From Spartinivicinus marinus (GTDB lineage: Bacteria; Pseudomonadota; Gammaproteobacteria; Pseudomonadales; Zooshikellaceae), in the NCBI RefSeq assembly GCF_026309355.1, contig NZ_JAPJZK010000001.1, positions 1,240,001-1,304,000 of the forward strand: a stretch of DNA of 64,000 nt. Reading direction: 5' to 3'. The notes under the pieces were generated by a model. It made no database searches, had not been told where the DNA came from, and saw nothing but the letters and a program-made list of their open reading frames with translations. Shown piece by piece: positions 49,616-56,555 of the stretch. The position numbers and the translations under genes are program-made. The stretch's first letter is position 1; every line of letters begins with the position of its first letter.

Positions 49616-51343
49616 TCAACTAACAACCTGCGCCACCAACAAAATAAACAAAACGGATGATAGTACCTGCCAGAATCGTACTGGGTAGCGTTTTATCAAT
49701 GGCTGTTGCTGATGTTGTGAAATCAGGGAACGATTAGGTGTACATAAGTCGTGGTAAAACTCTGAAAATGATTGGTAGCGTTTGGCAGGGTTAGGGGATA
49801 ATGCTTTTTTTAAAGCTAAGTCAAACCACAGGGGAATATCAACTCTTTTTTCACGAAGAGAACGATATTGCCAGGCTTGGTAGTTTTTTGGTTTTTGATA
49901 AGGATACTTGGCTATTTTAAAGGGTAGTTCGCCTGTTAGTATTTCATAAACCATTACAGCTAAAGAAAATAAGTCTGTTAAGTAGCTATAACTGTTATCT
50001 AGTAAATATTCTGGTGCTATATAATCTGCTGAGCCTTGAGGATATTCTTTTTCAGCATTATTGAAAGCTCCCAATTCCGTTAATCCTTTAACAGCTATGG
50101 CACCTAAATCAATTAGCTTTATCTCCCCTTGCTGGTCCAGCATGATATTGTCTGGTTTTAAATCCCTATGCACCATATGCAACCGTTGTAAAGCCCGTAA
50201 CGGCTTTATAATTGATTTTGCCAACTGCCTGACCTGTTCAAGAGTAGGCTTAGGATTATCGTACATCCACTGTCGTAGTGTTTGCCCTTCAACATATTCA
50301 TAAAGTAAATACTGAAATTGGCTACTGTCAGGTTTAGTCAGACCTTTTATTAAGTTTGGGTGGTTAATACGTCTCGCCACCCACTGTTCACGAGCAAAGT
50401 TTTCAAGGTATTGGATGTCTTCTGCAAAATTAAGAGAAGGTGCTTTTAATACGCATTTTTCATCAGTTTGTAGTGATTGCACCAGATATAAGTGACTACG
50501 CGAGCTATTATGCAACAGTGATTTTACTTCATAGCCGTCAATTTTCATCCCTGGCTGCAAAACTGGCGGAATCACTTGTTGCTGTAGTTTATTTTGAGCT
50601 TCACTAAGATTTTCATTCGGTAGCTGAGCAACCTGTAATAATAAGCAACTTAGGTTATCACTACTCCCCTGTGCTAATGCCTGTTGGACAATATTTTTCG
50701 CTTGAACTTCCAAGCTATACTCTGTTTGGCTCAAGTGTTGAACTAGCATTTGCTCCGTTAATACATCATGTACACCGTCTGTCGTCAGGATAAAAATATC
50801 ACCTTGTTGTACGTCAAGCTGCTGGTAGTCCATTTCAATATGTAAAGCAGCCCCCATTGCTTGACTAAGATAACTCTGCTTTCCCTGAAATAAGCGATGG
50901 TCACGCGTTAGCTGTTCAACCTGCTGTTGACGAATATGATATAGCCTAGAATCTCCCGCATGAAATAAGTAAGCTGTTGTAGACTTAATCACCACTGCGG
51001 TAAAGGTGGTTAGCAAAGCCTGATTGTGTGTATGTTGTTGGCTATGATGGTACAGCCAATGATTTAATGCTGATAATACTTTAGCTCCTGCTGTCTTAAC
51101 CGGCCAACTTGCTGGTGTACAATAGTAATCTTCAATAAACTGCGTCACTGCCAATTGACTCGCCAGTTTTGCCTGAGCACAACCGCTAGCACCATCTGCA
51201 ATACAACCCACAACCCCTTTGTAATATTTATCACTATTGGTTGGGCTTAATGCTGCAAAGGCATCCTGGTTTTGTGCTTGCTTACCAGCACAACTATACC
51301 CACCGACATTTACCACAAGCGATGTATAGCTATCATATTCCAA
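49616..51343 (-). CDS. PP2C-type phosphatase fused to Ser/Thr protein kinase
   Basis: 575 residues. The N-terminal PP2C domain (about 1-245) has the metal-binding aspartates: NQD (D27), ADG (D50), TTDG (D189) and SDN (D229). The kinase domain (about 270-535) has lysine K300 (CVLKAPS), catalytic loop HRDLKPDN (D394) and a DLG (412-414) in place of DFG. The C-terminal tail ends in a single membrane helix (FWQVLSSVLFILLVAQVVS). A kinase-phosphatase of this kind lies between nitrite reductase and nitrate transporter genes in Pseudomonas aeruginosa, so the linkage to nitrate assimilation is conserved. Its targets are unknown. A long palindrome separates it from the transporter gene. Confidence 0.9.
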   Translation of the reverse strand: MEYDSYTSLVVNVGGYSCAGKQAQNQDAFAALSPTNSDKYYKGVVGCIADGASGCAQAKLASQLAVTQFIEDYYCTPASWPVKTAGAKVLSALNHWLYHHSQQHTHNQALLTTFTAVVIKSTTAYLFHAGDSRLYHIRQQQVEQLTRDHRLFQGKQSYLSQAMGAALHIEMDYQQLDVQQGDIFILTTDGVHDVLTEQMLVQHLSQTEYSLEVQAKNIVQQALAQGSSDNLSCLLLQVAQLPNENLSEAQNKLQQQVIPPVLQPGMKIDGYEVKSLLHNSSRSHLYLVQSLQTDEKCVLKAPSLNFAEDIQYLENFAREQWVARRINHPNLIKGLTKPDSSQFQYLLYEYVEGQTLRQWMYDNPKPTLEQVRQLAKSIIKPLRALQRLHMVHRDLKPDNIMLDQQGEIKLIDLGAIAVKGLTELGAFNNAEKEYPQGSADYIAPEYLLDNSYSYLTDLFSLAVMVYEILTGELPFKIAKYPYQKPKNYQAWQYRSLREKRVDIPLWFDLALKKALSPNPAKRYQSFSEFYHDLCTPNRSLISQHQQQPLIKRYPVRFWQVLSSVLFILLVAQVVS

Positions 51344-51399
51344 TTTTAAACACCAACAATGACTAATTTAATATCCACAGCGAAGAATTATTTTAGAAG

Positions 51400-51530
51400 C
51401 AGTTTCATAGCTCGCGAATGCAGGCTAGACAAGGCAAAAAGGGTTAAGAAAGCGGAGTTTACATATAGTAAATGAGCATTTTGAAACCCTTTTTAACGCC
51501 GTATTGCCAAGTGCAGCAGCTATGAGACTG
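51400..51530. repeat. Family D palindromic unit
   Basis: About 131-bp near-palindrome. Outer arms CAGTTTCATAGCT (51400-51412) and AGCTATGAGACTG (51518-51530), inner AAAAAGGGTT / AACCCTTTTT, and ACATATAGTAAATG at the centre. Palindromes with a GAGTTTAC...GTAAATGAG centre and a GTATTGCC arm are familiar as intergenic units in marine gammaproteobacteria. It lies between two operon genes and could be an RNA-processing hairpin. Confidence 0.6.
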
Positions 51531-51533
51531 TTT

Positions 51534-53003
51534 CTAGGCAACATTAATTAATTCCACCGTCCCATCCTCATTTATTTCTGCTATTTGCCCTGCTGGTTCG
51601 TCCATCCATAATAAAATAATAAACCCTACAAGTGCTGTACCAGCAATCACCATAAAAAAACTGGCATAATCAACAAATGACAATATTGTTAAATAGGTAA
51701 CAGCTCCAATATTTCCATAAGCGCCTGTCATACCAGCAATCTGGCCTGTTAGTCGTCGTTTAATTAAGGGGACTACTGCAAACACTGCCCCTTCACCCGA
51801 TTGCACAAAAAAAGAGCATGTCATTGCGGCAACGACTGCCAACCATAAAGGCCACTCACTATCAACCATCCCCATAACAAAATAACCTATTGCCAAACCC
51901 GCAGTTAAAATAAGTAATACCGGTTTTCGCCCAAACCGATCACTTAACCACCCACCTCCAGGACGAGACATTAAATTCATAAATGCATAAGCAGAAGCCA
52001 GCAAACCTGCTGTAACAGAATTAAGCTGAAATGTTTCAGCAAAAAACAAAGGTAACATAGAAATAACAGCTAACTCAGAACCAAACGTAGCAAAGTAGAG
52101 AATATTTAGAATAGCTACTTGTTTAAATTTATACTGATGCAATTTGGGTACAGGTTTTGAAAAAATAACTTTATTCACTTGCCAGGCTTTATAACAGTCT
52201 ATAAAACAAAGTACAACAAGACAAACGTATAAACTAGTGCTTAGCTCAACGGATAAAATATTGGCTGCTTCAGGTGAGAGCTTCCATACCAATAGTGCTA
52301 GTGCACCATATAAAGGAACCTTCATTAGCATTAATAAAAATAAATCACCTTTACTGGTTACCTCAATTGATCCAAGCTGCTTTGGTTTAAAATAGGTTGA
52401 GCCTTTTGGAGTGTCAGTGACCTGAAGATAGAAAATAAGACCAAACCCAAGACTAAGTAAACCTGTCAATCCTACTGCATACCGCCACCCATCTTCACCA
52501 CCAAATGCTAACGCTAATGTTGGTAATGTCAGTGCAGCAGCTGCCGAACCAAAATTCCCCCAACCTCCATAAACACCTTCAGCAATGCCTAATTCATTAT
52601 GAGGAAACCATTCACTGATCAGTCGTATACCAATAACAAAGCCAGCGCCAATAAACCCTAGAAAAAAACGGGCAATGGCTGCTTGAGTAAAACTGTCTGC
52701 AACCGCAAAAGCAAAGCAAGGTAGAGAGCAAAATACCAACAAAGAGGAATAAACTAGTCGAGGACCATACCTATCAGTCAACATACCAATTATTATTCTT
52801 GCAGGAATTGTTAGCGCAACATTAATAATTAGTAATGTTTTTATTTCTGCTATAGAGATACTCAAGCTATCAGCAATGACCATCAATAAAGGTGCATGGT
52901 TAAACCAAACAACAAAGGTCATAAAGAATGCTACCCAACTTAAATGGAGAACCTTCATTTTCCCTGTAAAAGAAAATAACTGAAACCGATCAGTGCAAGA
53001 CAT
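51534..53003 (-). CDS. MFS nitrate/nitrite transporter (NarK/NasA type)
   Basis: 489 residues with about 12 membrane helices. Family signature residues are visible: WVAFFMTFVVWFNHAPLL in the first helix and the glycine-rich nitrate signatures GFIGAGFVIGIRLISEWFP and AEGVYGGWGNFGSAAAAL; RPGGGWLSDRFGRKP lies in the second half. It imports nitrate for the NasA/NirBD pathway. ATG 53003 with AAAGG upstream is used; a longer frame adds eight residues. It is 67 bases after nirD and therefore in the nirBD operon. Confidence 0.92.
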   Translation of the reverse strand: MSCTDRFQLFSFTGKMKVLHLSWVAFFMTFVVWFNHAPLLMVIADSLSISIAEIKTLLIINVALTIPARIIIGMLTDRYGPRLVYSSLLVFCSLPCFAFAVADSFTQAAIARFFLGFIGAGFVIGIRLISEWFPHNELGIAEGVYGGWGNFGSAAAALTLPTLALAFGGEDGWRYAVGLTGLLSLGFGLIFYLQVTDTPKGSTYFKPKQLGSIEVTSKGDLFLLMLMKVPLYGALALLVWKLSPEAANILSVELSTSLYVCLVVLCFIDCYKAWQVNKVIFSKPVPKLHQYKFKQVAILNILYFATFGSELAVISMLPLFFAETFQLNSVTAGLLASAYAFMNLMSRPGGGWLSDRFGRKPVLLILTAGLAIGYFVMGMVDSEWPLWLAVVAAMTCSFFVQSGEGAVFAVVPLIKRRLTGQIAGMTGAYGNIGAVTYLTILSFVDYASFFMVIAGTALVGFIILLWMDEPAGQIAEINEDGTVELINVA

Positions 53004-53070
53004 TATATTACCTTTATCTTTTATCAAACTACAAAACTTTGAGCAGCATTTTGATTAATCGAATAATAAA

Positions 53071-53472
53071 CTATTTATTATTTTCTCTGATTTCAACTTT
53101 GTTTTTAGTAGTTCGTACATCATACGTTTTTAAATAAACGCCTGGTTCCTCAATACACTCCCCTGTTATCAGGTTAAAGTGGTGTTTAAAAAGAGGCGAG
53201 GCTACTACCAAGCTTTCACCAACCGAACCAATAATTCCTCGAGACATAACATTGGCTTTACCAATAGGATCATAATTGGATACTGCATAAACTTTATTGA
53301 CTACACTGATATTAAACAGTGCAATTTGCTGATTTTGATAAAAAATACAGATGCCTGAATCTGGCGGAATATCACTTAAATCACATACTTTCTCCCAAGC
53401 TTGTTGATCATCTTCTAGTAAAATACTAGCAACTTTTAATTCAATTAAATGAGTGGTTTGTTCTAGGTTCAT
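53071..53472 (-). CDS. nirD: Nitrite reductase small subunit NirD
   Basis: 133 residues. Rieske-like fold (WEKVCDLSDIPPDSGICIFYQNQQIALFNI; SRGIIGSVGESLVVASPLFKHHFNLITGECIEEPG) but without the Cys-His pairs that would hold a Rieske cluster, as in other bacterial NirD. Supports NADH-dependent nitrite reduction to ammonia with NirB. It follows nirB after a 189-base gap that holds a repeat. Confidence 0.92.
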   Translation of the reverse strand: MNLEQTTHLIELKVASILLEDDQQAWEKVCDLSDIPPDSGICIFYQNQQIALFNISVVNKVYAVSNYDPIGKANVMSRGIIGSVGESLVVASPLFKHHFNLITGECIEEPGVYLKTYDVRTTKNKVEIRENNK

Positions 53473-53561
53473 TATTTTGTCCAGTTTAAATATGCTATCT
53501 CTCTAGAAAAGATGTCATAGTTGCTACTGAAGGCTTTAGCAACCCCCTCTCTCCATATAGG

Positions 53562-53625
53562 CTGACGCAAAAACTGGGAAATATGGAGTAATCGGGTATT
53601 TTGGAACTGCTGTCGGGAAAAGGGA
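53562..53625. repeat. Partial family C repeat C3 between nirB and nirD
   Basis: GGAAATATGGAGTAATCGGG followed by TATTTTGGAACTGCTGTCGG parallels the C1 start (GGATATGGGGTAACAGGGTA ... CTGTAGCTGCGAC) with changes. Only the left part is recognisable. Confidence 0.4.
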
Positions 53626-53626
53626 A

Positions 53627-53685
53627 CAAAACCAGCTGTTGTGGTAACCTTTGCAACAAGCCTAAGTTTCCATAACAGCTGGTTT
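53627..53685 (-). other. Long hairpin spanning the nirB stop codon
   Basis: Perfect 13-bp arms AAAACCAGCTGTT and AACAGCTGGTTTT with the nirB stop (53662-53664) in the loop. On the nirB transcript the second arm ends in U-rich sequence, so partial termination or 3' processing before nirD is possible. Confidence 0.5.
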
Positions 53686-56172
53686 TATTTGTCCTCTTTC
53701 CGTCGTGTAGATTAAATGAGAATCAGATTGATCTGAATTAATAAAGTGCTTAAAACGTTTTAGTTTTTCAGGACTTTCCAAGGTAGTGCGCCACTCACAT
53801 TGATAGTTACCAATACTATTAACCATTTCTTTTTCTAAGGCCTCACAAATACCTAGCTTGTCATCTATTACCACGCTTCGTAAATAATCAATACCGCCTT
53901 CCATATTTTCCAGCCAGATAGAAGTACGTTGCAAACGCTCTGCGGTACGGATATAAAACATTAAAATTCGATCAATATAACTAATTAAAGTTTTATCATT
54001 CAGATCTGTTGCAAACAAAGAGGCATGACGAGGGCGCATTCCTCCATTACCACCTACATATAAACTCCAACCATTTTCTGTGGCAATGACTCCAATATCT
54101 TTTGACTGTGCTTCAGCACACTCTCGCGTGCAACCTGATACCGCCATTTTTATTTTATGAGGCGAACGTAGCCCTTTATAGCGACTTTCAATGGCAATTG
54201 CCATACTAGTACTATCTTGCACCCCATAACGGCACCAGCTAGTGCCAACACAAGACTTAACAGTGCGCATGGCTTTACCATAGGCATGGCCAGTTTCAAA
54301 ACCAGCCCCTACAAGTTGTCGCCATATATCAGGTAATTGATGCAATGCCGCACCAAATAAATCAATGCGTTGTCCCCCCGTGATTTTTGTATATAAATTA
54401 AATTGCTTGGCTACTTTTGCAATTACCATTAACTTATCTGGAGTAATTTCACCACCGGGTATCCGTGGAACCACTGAATAGCTACCATTTTTTTGTAAAT
54501 TAGCCAAAAAAGCATCATTGGTGTCCTGCAACCCCACATGCTCATTTTTTAAAATAAATTCATTCCAATAAGATGACAAAATAGATGCAACGGCTGGCTT
54601 GCAAATATCACAACCTAAACCTGTACCATATTTCGACAGTAAGTGACTGAAGGTTTTAATTTTTTGAATACGAATAATATCTACCAGCTCTTGTCGAGCA
54701 TAACTAAAATGTTCACATAGGTTATTATTAACTTCAACACCTTGTTTAGTTAGCTCATTATCCAACACCTGTTTTACTAGAGCAGAGCAACCACCACAAC
54801 CAGTTGAGGCTGAAGTACTCGATTTAATCGCAGCCATATCACAACAGCCTTGTTGCACTGCTTGTTGAATATCGCCCTTCGACACACTATAACAGGTACA
54901 TATTGGCGCTGTTTTAGGTACCCCTTCAATCCCTACTGTCGTAGGTGATGCATCATCTAATAAGGGAATTAATAGCTGCTCTGGTGGTTGCGGTAAATCC
55001 ATCCCATTAATATACAACTGCTGTAGGTTGCCATAATCCACTGTGTCTCCTACTAATACGGCACCCAGTAATTTTTTACCACAACTAGACACCACTAAAC
55101 GCTTATAAGTTTGTTCAGCTTCATCATTAAAGCTATAGCATTGAGCACCAGGCGTACACCCATGAGCATCACCAATACTGCCCACTTCCACCCCAAGTAG
55201 CTTCAACTTAGTGCTCAAATCTGCCCCAGTAAACCGCTTATTATTGTCACCATTTATATGAGCAACCGCTGCTCTTGCCATTTGATAACCTGGTGCAACT
55301 AATCCAAAAATTTGTTTATTCCATACAGCACACTCACCAATGGCATAAATATCTGGGTCTCCGGTTTGACAATAATCATTGATCATAATCCCTCCCCTCT
55401 CTCCCACTGTTAATCCACAGCCTTTGGCTAACTCATCATAGGGTCGAATACCAGCAGAAAACACAATCATATCTGTTTCTAAATAGCTATCATCTGCAAA
55501 CTCCATACGATAACGGGCTTGTTCACCAGTAGTAATCAATTGAGTACTTTTATTAATATGAACCTGTACACCTAACGCTTCTATCTTGCGCTTGAGTAAT
55601 GCTCCACCACCTTGATCAAGCTGAATAGCCATCAGTTGTTGAGCAAATTCGACCACATGGGTTTCCAGACCAAGATTTCTTAGTGCATTAGCCGCCTCTA
55701 ACCCTAATAATCCACCACCTACCACAACACCTATTTTACTTATATCTGCTGAAGTTTTTATCCTCTCTAAATCCTCAATAGTACGATAAATTAAACAGTG
55801 TGGTTGATCATTTCCTACTATAGGAGGAACAAATGGGTAAGAGCCTGTAGCGAGTATTAGTTTGTCATAAGATTTACACAAACCACTTGTTGTATATATT
55901 TTTTTATTAGGCCTGTCAATAAAACAAACTTTATCATTTAATATAAAATCAATATCATTTTCTTTGTATTTATTCTCATCAGCAAGCATCAGTTGCTTTA
56001 CAGTATTGCCTGAAAAAAAACTGCTTAATTGCACTCGATCATAAGCTAGCCTGGGTTCACATGTAACAGTGGTAATCATGAACTGCTCTGCATTAGGCTG
56101 ATCAAGCATTTGCTTAATAAACTCATGCCCCACCATACCATTACCCACAACTACAAGTTTATGTGTGCTCAT
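53662..56172 (-). CDS. nirB: NADH-dependent assimilatory nitrite reductase large subunit
   Basis: 836 residues. The FAD/NAD module (1-400) starts VVVGNGMVGHEFIKQ, with second dinucleotide site VVVGGGLLGLEAANALR. Two BFD-type iron-sulfur regions follow: C425/C427/C460/C463 (ICTCYSV...TGCGGCSALV) and a shorter one with C486, C521 and C524 (GCDICKPA). The siroheme/[4Fe-4S] site is C641, C647 (SCVGTSWCRYG) and C681, C685 (SGCTRECAEAQ). It reduces nitrite to ammonia in the cytoplasm. It lies on the minus strand, divergent from nasA, with a sigma-54 promoter match about 100 bases upstream. Confidence 0.95.
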   Translation of the reverse strand: MSTHKLVVVGNGMVGHEFIKQMLDQPNAEQFMITTVTCEPRLAYDRVQLSSFFSGNTVKQLMLADENKYKENDIDFILNDKVCFIDRPNKKIYTTSGLCKSYDKLILATGSYPFVPPIVGNDQPHCLIYRTIEDLERIKTSADISKIGVVVGGGLLGLEAANALRNLGLETHVVEFAQQLMAIQLDQGGGALLKRKIEALGVQVHINKSTQLITTGEQARYRMEFADDSYLETDMIVFSAGIRPYDELAKGCGLTVGERGGIMINDYCQTGDPDIYAIGECAVWNKQIFGLVAPGYQMARAAVAHINGDNNKRFTGADLSTKLKLLGVEVGSIGDAHGCTPGAQCYSFNDEAEQTYKRLVVSSCGKKLLGAVLVGDTVDYGNLQQLYINGMDLPQPPEQLLIPLLDDASPTTVGIEGVPKTAPICTCYSVSKGDIQQAVQQGCCDMAAIKSSTSASTGCGGCSALVKQVLDNELTKQGVEVNNNLCEHFSYARQELVDIIRIQKIKTFSHLLSKYGTGLGCDICKPAVASILSSYWNEFILKNEHVGLQDTNDAFLANLQKNGSYSVVPRIPGGEITPDKLMVIAKVAKQFNLYTKITGGQRIDLFGAALHQLPDIWRQLVGAGFETGHAYGKAMRTVKSCVGTSWCRYGVQDSTSMAIAIESRYKGLRSPHKIKMAVSGCTRECAEAQSKDIGVIATENGWSLYVGGNGGMRPRHASLFATDLNDKTLISYIDRILMFYIRTAERLQRTSIWLENMEGGIDYLRSVVIDDKLGICEALEKEMVNSIGNYQCEWRTTLESPEKLKRFKHFINSDQSDSHLIYTTERGQIKPAVMET

Positions 56173-56269
56173 TTTTTATCTCCAGCGCAACCAGTTAGAC
56201 CACATATTTCACTAGGCCATAGCCACTTTAAAGCATAAGTTTGCTAATTATTTTTTATTCATTAGTCAG

Positions 56270-56285
56270 AGCAAAGATGATGCCA
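56270..56285 (-). promoter_or_regulatory. Candidate sigma-54 promoter of nirB
   Basis: On the minus strand TGGCATCATCTTTGCT: GG and GC at the required 10-base spacing, matching TGGCAC-N5-TTGCW except one base. The nirB start is about 98 bases downstream. Confidence 0.7.
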
Positions 56286-56382
56286 ATATATTTTTTATGA
56301 TTTTAATTCATTGCAGACTACATAGAATCTAATACTTAAATAGATGACGCTTCATAAACAGATGCTAAGCTTCTATTGAAAC

Positions 56383-56419
56383 ATCACCAAAGTGGTGCAT
56401 TATGCGCTAAGACTATGCA
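56383..56419. promoter_or_regulatory. NtrC-like binding sites
   Basis: Site 1, 56383-56399: CACC-AAAGT-GGTGCA matches the TGCACC-N5-GGTGCA dyad with two mismatches at the left end. A weaker second dyad (TGCGCT-N5-TATGCA, 56403-56419) lies 20 bases on. Both are about 100 bases from each sigma-54 element, the normal enhancer distance. Confidence 0.55.
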
Positions 56420-56492
56420 TAGCATTTAATCACCCACATAACATCTATCTATAAATAACACTTTTTTAAAATGCTTCCCCACAAATTAAAGT

Positions 56493-56508
56493 TGGATTGA
56501 TCTTTGCT
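56493..56508 (+). promoter_or_regulatory. Candidate sigma-54 promoter of nasA
   Basis: TGGATTGATCTTTGCT: GG and GC with the 10-base spacing of the -24/-12 consensus and a good TTTGCT -12. The nasA GTG is 47 bases after it. Confidence 0.65.
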
Positions 56509-56555
56509 AGGATTAGTAAAAACAGTTGATATATTAATTTATGTGGATATAGATA

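Larger units (their letters stand above)
56173..56555. promoter_or_regulatory. nirB-nasA divergent regulatory region
   Basis: 383 bases with no gene, holding two outward-facing sigma-54 promoter matches and one or two NtrC-like sites between them, listed separately. No NasR-type leader terminator is apparent; the nasA leader would be only about 37 bases. Confidence 0.7.
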
